Assembly (NCBI GenBank): GCA_018383375.1
Contig: JAHAWW010000116.1
Location: 1-22,842, forward strand
DNA from: Prevotellamassilia sp.
Lineage (GTDB): Bacteria; Bacteroidota; Bacteroidia; Bacteroidales; Bacteroidaceae
Direction: 5' to 3'
Length of the DNA: 22,842 nucleotides
Shown here one piece after another: positions 1 through 8,251 of the stretch (positions within the stretch are counted from its first letter, which is position 1; the number at the start of each line of letters is the position of its first letter). The notes beneath the pieces were generated by a model. It worked only from the letters and a program-made list of their open reading frames with translations. It did no database searches and was not told the origin of the DNA. The position numbers and the translations under genes are program-made.

Positions 1-809
<809 letters not shown>

Positions 810-1002
810 AAAATATTATAATAAATTGTTTTTCCGTTTGACTCTTGGGATAGAATTGACAGTACTTATTTTTACCCGAGTCTGTCATTGCTGACTGACT
901 CTGTCTTGTACCTCTCTCAAAGTTTTATGTGAAGTCTTTCAAAGAACTCTTTCTTAGTGGCCTCGCGGTTGAGGCGGTGTGCCTTGTTCCGTTTAGCGAG
1001 TG

Positions 1003-1034
1003 CAAAATTACACACTTCCTACATATCCTCCAAA
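1003..1034 (-). promoter_or_regulatory. rRNA operon promoter, Bacteroidota -33/-7 type
   Basis: On the minus strand, TTTG (1034-1031) is followed after 20 bp by TAATTTTG (1010-1003). This matches the Bacteroidota primary sigma consensus of TTTG and TAnnTTTG. An AT-rich stretch lies directly upstream (about 1035-1135), as expected for a strong rRNA promoter. Transcription would begin near 996, giving a leader of about 185 nt before the mature 16S end. The element match is seen directly; activity is inferred. Confidence 0.75.
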
Positions 1035-1626
1035 CATTTCTGCAATTATTTTTCATAGAAATTTTCAACAGAATTCGTAAGGTATTGAGAAACAACCACA
1101 AAGATGCTGAGTATTTTTTGAAGTTTTTTGCGTACTAATCCGCAGATTAGCAATAAAAGGCCTCAAACTGGGCCAATAGTTTGTTAGGCGACGTGGCTCA
1201 ATGGCGTGTGGCTGAAATGGATTTGTATATATTTCCTTAGGCAAAGCACACCAGTAATTGTATTCAGGCAGTGCTATGACAGCCGTCACAGTCATACGCG
1301 CGCACGCGTATATTATATGTATAGGTAAATAGCGGGTATGTTTTACTCGTTTTTGGTCTTGAGTCTAAAGTCTCTTGGTTTAATGAGACTTGACCGGGGA
1401 TGAGAATGACGAAATGAACGTAATAGAAGAAACAGAATGAGCGAAAAACAGTGGTTGGCCGTGCATTATCTAATGATTAATCCCTACATTTGCATTTATG
1501 AAAGGCGGTGTGTCATAATAGCCAATCTGCTGCGTTGCTATCGGATTTGGGCTTGGTCATGTACTTCAGTTCACTCCCTGCGCCCTCATCCTTTGGCGCC
1601 TTGCATCTTAGCCATTCTGACGCACC

Positions 1627-1665
1627 TTCAAGGCTGTATCCAAATGTGTATTTTGACACACCCTC
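1627..1665 (+). repeat. Copy 1 of a 40-nt imperfect palindromic element
   Basis: This stretch matches 18514-18553 with one base substitution and one single-base gap. It is itself an imperfect inverted repeat: an arm resembling GGGCTGTATCCAAAA, a short GTGT centre, and a second arm ATTTTGACACACCC. It ends 22 bp before the start codon of the lipoprotein gene, so it would lie in or next to that gene's 5' untranslated region. It could be a small dispersed repeat, an insertion-sequence end remnant or a regulatory hairpin. The sequence alone does not decide. Confidence 0.7.
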
Positions 1666-1687
1666 CCCAACCTTCAATATCCACACT

Positions 1688-2104
1688 ATGCGCAAAATCG
1701 CCACAATTTATAGTTTGCTGTTTGTTTTGGCCGCTGGAATTATTGCCGGCAGCCTGCAGAGTTGTCAAGGTTCGATGAAACACATAGTCGGTGCCGACCG
1801 CGACGACCATGGCTGTATTGCCTCTGCCGGTTACACTTGGAGCTATGCTCTTCACGACTGTGTGCGCATCTGGGAGGTGGGCGAAGAATTAAGCTACGGG
1901 CAAAACACCATCAGCCTTGTGTTTAGCACCGACTCACTTTTTGCCGAACTGTTTGGCAAAGACGAGTTCCACGTGATATGTCGCAAGAAAAAAGGCGAAA
2001 GTTTATGGGTGGCGCGTCAAACGGGTGAAAAGGTGTACATTCGTAATGGTGTGACCACAGCCGAAACGCGTAATGGTGTGTTCACCCGCACACCCGGCAA
2101 GTAA
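1688..2104 (+). CDS. Small putative lipoprotein of unknown function
   Basis: A 138-residue protein that I do not recognise as a characterised family. Residues 1-25 form a signal peptide with a basic start (MRK), a hydrophobic core and the lipobox Leu-Gln-Ser-Cys, so Cys26 is the likely lipidation site. The residues after Cys26 (QGSMK) lack the acidic surface-export signal described for Bacteroidota lipoproteins, so an inward-facing periplasmic location is more likely. The mature part begins with an Asp-rich stretch and a GCIASAGYTWS motif, with two cysteines (in GCIAS and HDCVR) that could form a disulfide. The start at 1688 is chosen because it gives a clean signal peptide; the frame is open further upstream to 1508, but that extension is not signal-like. 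The gene is convergent with the CYTH gene. Confidence 0.8.
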   Translation: MRKIATIYSLLFVLAAGIIAGSLQSCQGSMKHIVGADRDDHGCIASAGYTWSYALHDCVRIWEVGEELSYGQNTISLVFSTDSLFAELFGKDEFHVICRKKKGESLWVARQTGEKVYIRNGVTTAETRNGVFTRTPGK

Positions 2105-2226
2105 ATCGTGCCGGCGCCAAGCGCTTTCCAATCCCTTACATCAATTAACGAGCGGATAAACTCTGAACTTTACACCACGTGGCACTACATATTCGCCATC
2201 AATCCGTTGTAGATATAGAGCAGACA

Positions 2227-2249
2227 GGCCAGGTTCTATACAACCGGCC
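2227..2249 (-). terminator. Possible hairpin terminator between convergent genes
   Basis: The arms GGCCGGTT and AACCTGGCC form an 8-bp stem with one bulged base. It lies about 20 bp past the stop codon of the CYTH gene and between convergent genes. No clear T-run follows on either strand, so termination is only a suggestion. Confidence 0.3.
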
Positions 2250-2267
2250 ACGTCCCTCCATACCGTA

Positions 2268-2768
2268 TTATTCGGCCGAACCGTCAGAAGCGGTTTGGCC
2301 GTTCCAGTTTTTAAACGGATTTTTGCGCAGCTGAGAGTTGTAATAGCGGCGGTCTCCTGTCACTTCTTTGCCAATGAAGTCGGGTTTGATGAAGAACTCG
2401 TCTGCACGGCTCAGTTCGACCTCAGCCACGACGAGTCCGGCGTTTTCGCCAAAAAACTCGTCCACCTCAAAGGTATGATTTCCTGCGGGCACAAGCCATC
2501 TCACCTTGTCAACGATGCCCGGTTCGCAGAGAGCGAACAGCGACAAAGCCTCATCAAAAGTGATTTCTTTCTCAAACTCATAGCGTGAGAGTCCATTGTC
2601 TCTTGATGGGCCTTTGATGGTGAGATAGGCTTTGGTGTCTCTGAGTCGCACGCGCACTGTGCGTCCACGCTCGCTACAGATATAGCCCTGCTTGATGCGT
2701 GTCGACGAAGTGGCTTGCGTTTTATAATCGCCTTTGACGAGGAACTTACGCTCTATTTCGAGTCCCAT
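2268..2768 (-). CDS. CYTH-domain protein (short triphosphatase-like)
   Basis: A 166-residue single-domain CYTH protein. The N-terminal signature Glu-Ile-Glu-Arg-Lys (residues 4-8, the ExExK motif) binds the metal and triphosphate in this superfamily. Strand motifs rich in alternating charges follow (RVRLRD, YLTIKGP, YEFEKEI, FEVDEFFG, VVAEVEL), as expected for a tunnel-fold beta barrel. Family members include class IV adenylate cyclases, thiamine triphosphatase and inorganic triphosphatases. Short bacterial forms of this size are mostly inorganic triphosphatases, so hydrolysis of tripolyphosphate is the most likely activity. Which substrate it uses cannot be read from the sequence. Its start lies 3 bp after the stop of the small membrane protein gene, so the two are probably translated together from the prfB transcript. 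Confidence 0.9.
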   Translation of the reverse strand: MGLEIERKFLVKGDYKTQATSSTRIKQGYICSERGRTVRVRLRDTKAYLTIKGPSRDNGLSRYEFEKEITFDEALSLFALCEPGIVDKVRWLVPAGNHTFEVDEFFGENAGLVVAEVELSRADEFFIKPDFIGKEVTGDRRYYNSQLRKNPFKNWNGQTASDGSAE

Positions 2769-2771
2769 CTA

Positions 2772-2915
2772 TCAATTGAAGAAATAATAGTAGATGCAAA
2801 TGAAGATGACCACCATGGCGATTAGGCCGATGAAGATTCCATTGACCACACGGCGTGCCTGTTCAGCTTCGCGTTTGTTTCGTGCGTTGATTTTGGCTTT
2901 GTGTTTTGCTTTCAT
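2772..2915 (-). CDS. 47-residue single-pass membrane protein
   Basis: A very short gene encoding a basic, Lys/Arg/Ala-rich N-terminus (residues 1-22, starting MKAKHKAKINARNK), then one transmembrane helix (about 24-46) ending in an aromatic run (YYYFF). Charge distribution predicts an N-in topology. It sits 33 bp after prfB and 3 bp before the CYTH gene in the same direction, which supports a real, co-transcribed gene. I do not recognise the family. The tight spacing to the CYTH gene suggests co-translation but does not prove a shared function. Confidence 0.7.
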   Translation of the reverse strand: MKAKHKAKINARNKREAEQARRVVNGIFIGLIAMVVIFICIYYYFFN

Positions 2916-2948
2916 GGCTGTATGATTTGAGGTTGGTTTAAGGGCTTG

Positions 2949-4067
2949 TTAATCGGCGTCTTGGCCGGAGAATTCCATGAGATAGGATTTGATGAAGCCA
3001 TCGATTTTGCCGTCCATCACACCGTTGACGTCGCTGGTCTGGTAGCCGGTGCGGTGGTCTTTGACGCGGCGGTCGTCGAACACATAGCTTCTAATCTGGC
3101 TACCCCACTCAATTTTCTTTTTCCCGGCTTCGATTTTGGCTTGTGCAGCTTTGCGTTTTTGGAGTTCTCTGTCATAGAGTTGTGAGCGAAGCAGTCGCAT
3201 GGCGTTCTCACGGTTTTCCAGCTGTTTGCGGCTTTCGGTGTTTTCGATGAGGATTTCTTCTTCCTCGCCGGTGTCTGGGTCTTTATATTGGTAGCGGAGT
3301 CGCACACCGGTCTCCACTTTGTTGACGTTCTGGCCGCCCGCACCGCCAGAGCGGAAGAGGTCCCAACTTATTTTTGAGGGGTCTACATACACCTCGATGG
3401 TGTCGTCGACAAGTGGTGTGACGAAGACCGAGGCGAAAGAGGTCATACGCTTACCCTGGGCGTTGTAGGGCGAAACGCGGACGAGGCGGTGCACACCGTT
3501 TTCGCTTTTGAGATAGCCATAGGCATAGTCGCCTTCGATTTCCATCGTCACGGTTTTGATGCCGGCCTCATCACCGTCTTGCAGGTTGGAAATAACCACC
3601 TTGTAGCCTTGAGCTTCAGCATAGCGCATATACATACGCATAAGCATCGAGGCCCAGTCTTGGCTCTCTGTTCCACCGGCACCCGAGTTGATTTTGAGCA
3701 CACAGGCCATACTGTCTTCTTCTTGGCGCAACATATTCTTGAGTTCGAGCGCTTCGATGGCTTCGATGGCTTGGGCATAGTTGGTGTCCACCTCTTCTTC
3801 GGTGACCATTTCATCTTTATAGAAGTCAAAGGCCAGTTCCAGTTCGTCCACGAGCATTTTTACGTTTTTATATCCTTCAATCCACTTCTCGAGTGTCTTG
3901 ACTTTTTTCATCTGCTCTTCGGCTTTTTTTGCATCGTCCCAAAATCCCGGCGCTTGAGTGCGGAGTTGCTCTTCTTCGAGTTCGATGGTTTTGGCGTCAA
4001 TGTCAAGATAGCGATTGAGTGCGTCAACGCGGTCTTTGGCCTCTTTGAGTTGTTCGATTGTAATCAT
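2949..4067 (-). CDS. prfB: Peptide chain release factor 2
   Basis: A 372-residue class I release factor that ends translation at UGA and UAA codons. The catalytic GGQ tripeptide is at residues 244-246 inside GGAGGQNVNK, and the family motif SGAGGTESQDW is at 128-138. The codon-recognition loop reads Ser-Pro-Tyr (199-201), where RF2 normally has Ser-Pro-Phe; RF1 would have PxT, so the RF2 assignment holds. The whole protein is in one frame. At residues 21-22 (4002-4007) the gene reads CTT GAC, where prfB genes with programmed frameshifting have CTT TGA C, so autoregulation by +1 frameshifting is absent. The gene lies 47 bp after the acyl-CoA ligase gene, and no Shine-Dalgarno is visible before the start. 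Confidence 0.97.
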   Translation of the reverse strand: MITIEQLKEAKDRVDALNRYLDIDAKTIELEEEQLRTQAPGFWDDAKKAEEQMKKVKTLEKWIEGYKNVKMLVDELELAFDFYKDEMVTEEEVDTNYAQAIEAIEALELKNMLRQEEDSMACVLKINSGAGGTESQDWASMLMRMYMRYAEAQGYKVVISNLQDGDEAGIKTVTMEIEGDYAYGYLKSENGVHRLVRVSPYNAQGKRMTSFASVFVTPLVDDTIEVYVDPSKISWDLFRSGGAGGQNVNKVETGVRLRYQYKDPDTGEEEEILIENTESRKQLENRENAMRLLRSQLYDRELQKRKAAQAKIEAGKKKIEWGSQIRSYVFDDRRVKDHRTGYQTSDVNGVMDGKIDGFIKSYLMEFSGQDAD

Positions 4068-4114
4068 TGGTTTTGTGTTGTGTCTGCTGGTGTGAATATG
4101 TCGGGCCTTATGAA

Positions 4115-5944
4115 TTAATGTGGTAGGTTTTCGGCCTCTTCATACATGTCGTTGATTTCTTTTTCGTATTTGCGATACACCACTCGACGTTTCACCTTGA
4201 GGGTATTGGTGAGTTCGCCGTTTTCGATGCTGAAGGGTTCTTCGATGAGAATAAAGCGCTTCACTTTTTCGTAGTGTGCCAAGTCTTGCTGCAAGGTGTC
4301 GATACGTTCGGTGAGCATCGCGATGATGTCGGGGTGTTGGCACAAGGCTTTGCGGTCGGCGATGGCAAGGCCGTGTTCGGTGGCATATTTCTCGAGCAAA
4401 TGATAGTCGGGCACAATCAGTGCCGAGACGAATTTGTGCTCGTCGGCCACAATGACGACTTGATCGATATATTTATCTATGACGAGTTTAGACTCTATCA
4501 TCTGCGGGGCGATATACTTGCCATTGGATGTTTTAAAGAGGTCTTTGATGCGCTCTTTGAGATAGAGCTCGCCGTTTTTAATACAGCCGGCATCTCCCGT
4601 GTGGAACCATCCGTCGGCGTCGATAGCTTCGGCGGTGGCTTTGGGGTTGTTGTAATAGCCGGGAGTGATGGTCTTGCCGCGGAGCAGGATTTCGTCGTTC
4701 TCGCCAAATTTGATTTCGATGGCGTCAATGAGTCGGCCCACAGAACCGAGCGACATCGGTTTGTCCAAATGGTCGCAAGACACTGTGGCCGTAGACTCTG
4801 TCAGTCCGTAGCCCACCACCATATTGATACCTGCAGCGTGTACGAAACGCTCTACGTGGGGCGACACCACGGCTCCGGCCGTGGGGAAGAAGTTGGCATT
4901 TTCCAAGCCCAATGTGCGGCGAAGGAGTTTGATGATGGTGCGATTGTAAAAACCAATCTTCATAGCCAGCGGCCAAGGCAGAGATTTGCCTTTGGAGCGA
5001 TATTCCACCCAAGCGGTGGCACCGGTTTTGAGCGCACCAAGTATGATGCGTCGCTGCACGGCCGAACCATTTTCGAGTTTTTCCATCACACCTTGATAGA
5101 CTTTCTCCCAAAAGCGCGGCACACTGCTCATACACGTAGGGTGCACCTCTTGTAGGGAGCGCAAGATGTCGGTGGGGCGGAGGTTGATGGCCAGCCGGGC
5201 GCCTTCAGCCAGACAGAGATAAGACCAAGCCCGTTCAAACACGTGGGTGAAGGGCAGGAAGTTGAGGACAACATCTTTATCGCTGAGCGGAAGGACGGCA
5301 TCATTCACGCGAAACCCCTCGTGATACATACCGAAGGTCAAAACCACACCTTTGCTCTGTCCCGTCGTTCCACTCGTATAGAGGATGTTGGCTGTATCGT
5401 CGAAAGTGGCACTTTGCTTAATATGCTCAATTTGGGCTGTTTCTTCGGGTGTGGGGATTTGTTGCTCCAACCAATCTTCAAAATAACACGAGAAGGTGTC
5501 GTGTGGTTTGAGTTTGACGCTTTTGTCAAAGATAAAAACGCGCTCGAGTTTGTGACACACCGGGGCTACGCCTATGATGGTGTCGTATTGTTGCTGTTCG
5601 CCCACGAAGACAAAGCGCACACCGGCATCGTTCATCATAAACTGCACCTGTGCGCCACTGCTTGTGGCGTAAAACGGTATGGTCACGGTCCTCACACCAT
5701 AGGCGCCGAAATCGACGTAGAGACATTCGGGCTTGTTTTGCGAAAAGGTAGCAATGTTTTCCTGTATGCCCACACCGAGGCGAAGTAGCCCCACAGACAC
5801 ACGTCCGACCCGTTCGGCAAAGTCTGCCCACGAGACGGGTTTCCAACAGTTCTCGTCATAGTCGCGCCAGGTCAGAGCAGTCCGCCGACCATAGGTCTCG
5901 GCCTGTCGGGCAATCAGTTCTGAGAGATGACAGTTGTTGAGCAT
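4115..5944 (-). CDS. AMP-forming long-chain acyl-CoA ligase
   Basis: A 609-residue member of the adenylate-forming ligase family. It activates a fatty acid with ATP to an acyl-adenylate and transfers it to CoA. The P-loop-like motif LYTSGTTGQSKG is at residues 188-199. The central GYGLTES motif and the later GWFHTGD and LKERIKDLFKTSNGKYIAPQ motifs are all intact and in order. Length fits the bacterial long-chain (FAA1-type) ligases of Bacteroidota. No signal peptide is present; it is probably cytoplasmic or peripheral to the inner membrane. It is the first gene of the minus-strand cluster leading into prfB, and it diverges from the M20 hydrolase gene. The exact chain-length preference cannot be judged. 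Confidence 0.94.
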   Translation of the reverse strand: MLNNCHLSELIARQAETYGRRTALTWRDYDENCWKPVSWADFAERVGRVSVGLLRLGVGIQENIATFSQNKPECLYVDFGAYGVRTVTIPFYATSSGAQVQFMMNDAGVRFVFVGEQQQYDTIIGVAPVCHKLERVFIFDKSVKLKPHDTFSCYFEDWLEQQIPTPEETAQIEHIKQSATFDDTANILYTSGTTGQSKGVVLTFGMYHEGFRVNDAVLPLSDKDVVLNFLPFTHVFERAWSYLCLAEGARLAINLRPTDILRSLQEVHPTCMSSVPRFWEKVYQGVMEKLENGSAVQRRIILGALKTGATAWVEYRSKGKSLPWPLAMKIGFYNRTIIKLLRRTLGLENANFFPTAGAVVSPHVERFVHAAGINMVVGYGLTESTATVSCDHLDKPMSLGSVGRLIDAIEIKFGENDEILLRGKTITPGYYNNPKATAEAIDADGWFHTGDAGCIKNGELYLKERIKDLFKTSNGKYIAPQMIESKLVIDKYIDQVVIVADEHKFVSALIVPDYHLLEKYATEHGLAIADRKALCQHPDIIAMLTERIDTLQQDLAHYEKVKRFILIEEPFSIENGELTNTLKVKRRVVYRKYEKEINDMYEEAENLPH

Positions 5945-6015
5945 AGTAAAAAAGAATAGCGCACCGCCAACGACCGTCCGTGACGACTTGCCGAGGGGCA
6001 GTGTGATGTTTATAA

Positions 6016-6023
6016 TACAAAAT
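6016..6023 (-). promoter_or_regulatory. Putative -7 promoter element of the acyl-CoA ligase cluster
   Basis: The minus strand reads TAATTTTG, a full match to the Bacteroidota -7 consensus TAnnTTTG, 72 bp before the start codon. No good TTTG is present at the expected -33 distance, so the promoter is only partly supported. Confidence 0.5.
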
Positions 6024-6122
6024 TACAGGTTTTGTTTGAATTATTAGCATTCCTTGCCCGATTTTAGCAAGCCGGCCAATGGTATGCCAGCTGTCTGGCA
6101 GGCGCAAAAACGGTGAGAAGAG

Positions 6123-6153
6123 TTGGGTATGTGTGGCAAAATGTATAATTTCA
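6123..6153 (+). promoter_or_regulatory. Weak candidate promoter of the M20 hydrolase gene
   Basis: TTG at 6123-6125 is followed after 20 bp by TAATTTCA (6146-6153), a partial match to TAnnTTTG. If used, transcription would begin near 6160, just before the start at 6174. This would exclude the upstream in-frame start codons. Confidence 0.3.
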
Positions 6154-6173
6154 CGCCACTAAAACCTTTGTTT

Positions 6174-7232
6174 ATGTCTCAACTCTCTGCCTCGGCACGC
6201 GAAGCCGCGACGCTGCTCGAGCGGCTCATTGCCATCCCCTCCATCAGTCGCGAAGAAGCAAAATCGGCCGATTTCATCGAAGATTTTCTCATCAAAAAGG
6301 GCTACAAGCCACGCCGTCACGGCCACAACATCTGGCTTCAATCGAGCCTTTGGCGCAACGACCGCCCCACCCTCTTGCTCAATGCCCACATCGACACCGT
6401 GAAACCCGTGTCGGGCTGGGTGCGCGACCCATTCACTCCGATGCTCGAAGGTGATTGTCTTTATGGCTTGGGCAGCAACGACTGTGGCGGTGGACTGGTG
6501 GCCCTGCTCGAAACGTTTTTTGCGCTCGAGGCTTCTCCACAAGCAGCTTACAATCTGGTCTGGCTGGCGTCTTGCGAAGAAGAGGTCTCCGGCAAGGGGG
6601 GCATAGAGAGTGTCATCGGTCTGTTGCCGCCCATCGACTGCGCTATGGTGGGCGAGCCCACGGGTATGCAGCCGGCCATTGCCGAAAAGGGCTTAATGGT
6701 GCTTGATGTCACCGCCCACGGACGTTCGGGCCATGCGGCACGTAATGAGGGCGACAACGCCATCTATCATGCCATCGACGCCATCATGTGGTTTCGCACA
6801 TACCGCTTCGCCAAGGTGTCGCCACTGCTCGGTGAGGTAAAAATGACCACGACCATCATTCAAGCCGGCACACAACACAACGTGGTGCCCGACCGCTGCA
6901 CTTTCACCGTCGATGTGCGCTCCAACGAGTGCTACCAAAACACCGAATTGCTCGATGAAATCAGGAAAAATGTGCAAGCCGACGTGTGTCCCCGCTCCAC
7001 GCGCCTCAACTCTTCGTCCATCAGCATCGACCACCCGCTCATTCGCCGCATCATAGCGCTCGGTGGCCGGCCCTATGGCTCGCCCACGTTGAGCGACCAG
7101 GCTCTGATGCCCTGGTCTTCGTTGAAAATGGGACCTGGCGACTCGGCTCGTTCTCACACAGCCGACGAATTTATCTGTCTGAGCGAAATCGACGACGCCA
7201 TCAGCCGTTATTGTGCCATTCTCACCGACTGA
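6174..7232 (+). CDS. M20-family metallohydrolase, ArgE/DapE-like deacylase
   Basis: A 352-residue zinc-dependent hydrolase with the M20 pattern: LNAHIDTV (His72, Asp74), SNDCGGG (Asp103, bridging), SCEEE (Glu135-137, catalytic base and metal ligand), GEPTG (Glu161) and a C-terminal SHTADEF histidine. It removes an acyl group from the amine of an amino acid. In Bacteroidota the closest described role is arginine synthesis, where an ArgE-like enzyme deacylates N-succinyl- or N-acetyl-citrulline; succinyl-diaminopimelate desuccinylase is the main alternative. The frame is open back to 6123, but the start at 6174 (MSQLSASARE) is preferred because it begins at the usual point of the family. No arginine or lysine genes are next to it, so the substrate remains open. 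Confidence 0.9.
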   Translation: MSQLSASAREAATLLERLIAIPSISREEAKSADFIEDFLIKKGYKPRRHGHNIWLQSSLWRNDRPTLLLNAHIDTVKPVSGWVRDPFTPMLEGDCLYGLGSNDCGGGLVALLETFFALEASPQAAYNLVWLASCEEEVSGKGGIESVIGLLPPIDCAMVGEPTGMQPAIAEKGLMVLDVTAHGRSGHAARNEGDNAIYHAIDAIMWFRTYRFAKVSPLLGEVKMTTTIIQAGTQHNVVPDRCTFTVDVRSNECYQNTELLDEIRKNVQADVCPRSTRLNSSSISIDHPLIRRIIALGGRPYGSPTLSDQALMPWSSLKMGPGDSARSHTADEFICLSEIDDAISRYCAILTD

Positions 7233-7260
7233 GCCGGACGTGTAGTGGTTCAAAAGGGGC

Positions 7261-7280
7261 CGTCAACTGTGACGTTTTTT
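7261..7280 (+). terminator. Intrinsic terminator after the M20 hydrolase gene
   Basis: A short stem CGTCA/TGACG with an ACTG loop is followed at once by six T residues (7275-7280). It lies 28 bp past the stop codon. The stem is only 5 bp, so it may be weak on its own. Confidence 0.5.
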
Positions 7281-7446
7281 AAGAAACCTAAAGCCACGGG
7301 CGGCTGTGTGCGGCATGAAAGCAACGGCATGAAGGCTGAAAAGGCGTGACTTGAGGTATGGACCTTGCGGTCATAAGGACAAAACCATCTGGCATAAGGT
7401 CTGTTTTCCCTCTCCTTATACCCCTAACCGTCTGAATATGAAAGAA

Positions 7447-7471
7447 GGAGGCCAATATGGTCTCCTTTTCC
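7447..7471. terminator. Likely bidirectional terminator between convergent genes
   Basis: GGAGGCC (7447-7453) pairs with GGTCTCC (7459-7465), with one G-U pair, across the loop AATAT. The plus strand continues with TTTTCCTTTA, and the minus strand continues with TTCTTTC, so T-rich tails lie on both sides. It sits between the convergent M20 hydrolase and prolyl isomerase genes. The rest of 7233-7546 shows no gene, only further short inverted repeats such as GACCTT (7359 on) with AAGGTC (about 7396). Confidence 0.55.
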
Positions 7472-7546
7472 TTTATCCTTACCCCAAATATAGACATAAA
7501 TGGTATTTCTGCAAAAGACAAAAAGCGGCAGTTGGCGGCCTATGGA

Positions 7547-8239
7547 TTACGGTTCAACCACATAGGCACGCAAAATGCGGATGTCTTCGAGCGGACGGTC
7601 GTTAGCGTCGGTCTGTACGGCCTGAATAGCTTTGACCACCTTCAGTCCGGCCTTGACGCGTCCGAAAACGGTATATTGGCCGTCGAGATGGGGCGCACCG
7701 CCTTCGGTGCGATAAACCAGCTCCATCTCTTGTGAGAAATCGGCTGCTCCGCCGGTCATGTCGTAGACATAGTTTCGGGCCTTCTCAAGTTCGGCCGTGG
7801 TCTGTTTCTTTCCCCACACGATGTAAAACTGCGAACCGCTTGAGGCGCGCGTGGGATTGTCTTCGTCTGCTTCGCGAGCAGCAGCAAGAGCTCCACGGTA
7901 ATGGTAGTGATAGGGCAGGTCAATCTCTATGGGGATGGTATAGTCCGGACCGCCTTCGCCCAACAATTGACCTGGACGGGCGTGGCGTGAATCCGGATCG
8001 CCGGATTGTATCATAAAATCCTTGATGACACGGTGAAAGAGCAGACCGTCATAGTAGCCTTCGCGCACTAATTTGATAAAATTGTCGCGATGTTGTGGCG
8101 TGTCGTTGAACAACACGAGTTCTATGTCGCCCATCGTGGTCTGCAAGACAACCTTGTAGGTCTTGGGTCGGCCATAAAGGGATAGGGTCAGGCACATAGC
8201 CGCCACGAAGGCGAGCGTACGGAGAGAGAGGCGGTTCAT
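7547..8239 (-). CDS. Exported cyclophilin-type peptidyl-prolyl isomerase
   Basis: A 230-residue protein with an N-terminal signal peptide (about residues 1-23, basic MNRLSLR then a hydrophobic core). No lipobox is seen, so it is probably soluble in the periplasm. The cyclophilin core carries the active-site segment FHRVIKDFMIQSGDP (residues 68-82, catalytic Arg70) and the later GSQFYIV and YTVFGRV motifs. It catalyses cis-trans isomerisation of prolyl bonds during folding. A charged insert (AAREADEDNPTRASS region) precedes GSQFYIV. The gene starts 12 bp after ftsW, so it probably shares the division-cluster transcript. Whether it helps fold cell wall proteins is a guess from position only. 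Confidence 0.93.
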   Translation of the reverse strand: MNRLSLRTLAFVAAMCLTLSLYGRPKTYKVVLQTTMGDIELVLFNDTPQHRDNFIKLVREGYYDGLLFHRVIKDFMIQSGDPDSRHARPGQLLGEGGPDYTIPIEIDLPYHYHYRGALAAAREADEDNPTRASSGSQFYIVWGKKQTTAELEKARNYVYDMTGGAADFSQEMELVYRTEGGAPHLDGQYTVFGRVKAGLKVVKAIQAVQTDANDRPLEDIRILRAYVVEP

Positions 8240-8251
8240 CGTCTTGAAGAT

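Larger units (their letters stand above)
810..1687. other. Gene-poor region between 16S rRNA and the lipoprotein gene
   Basis: No convincing protein gene is seen here. The part next to the 16S gene is its transcribed leader. It includes an imperfect hairpin on the minus strand (arms of the type GACTCGGG and CCCAAGAGTC, about 839-883) that could take part in rRNA processing. Further right are the rRNA promoter and a short inverted repeat (AAGTCTC at 1368-1374, GAGACTT at 1385-1391). A plus-strand TACATTTG at 1485-1492 matches the -7 consensus but has no TTG at the right distance. The 40-nt dispersed palindrome sits at the right end. Short open frames here look like chance. Confidence 0.6.

Noticed and set aside
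1485..1492. TACATTTG as promoter of the lipoprotein gene
   Set aside because: It matches the -7 consensus, but no TTG lies 19-21 bp upstream and it would leave a leader of about 190 nt.
1508..1687. N-terminal extension of the lipoprotein gene from 1508
   Set aside because: The extra 60 residues are not signal-like, and they would bury the clear lipoprotein signal peptide starting at 1688.
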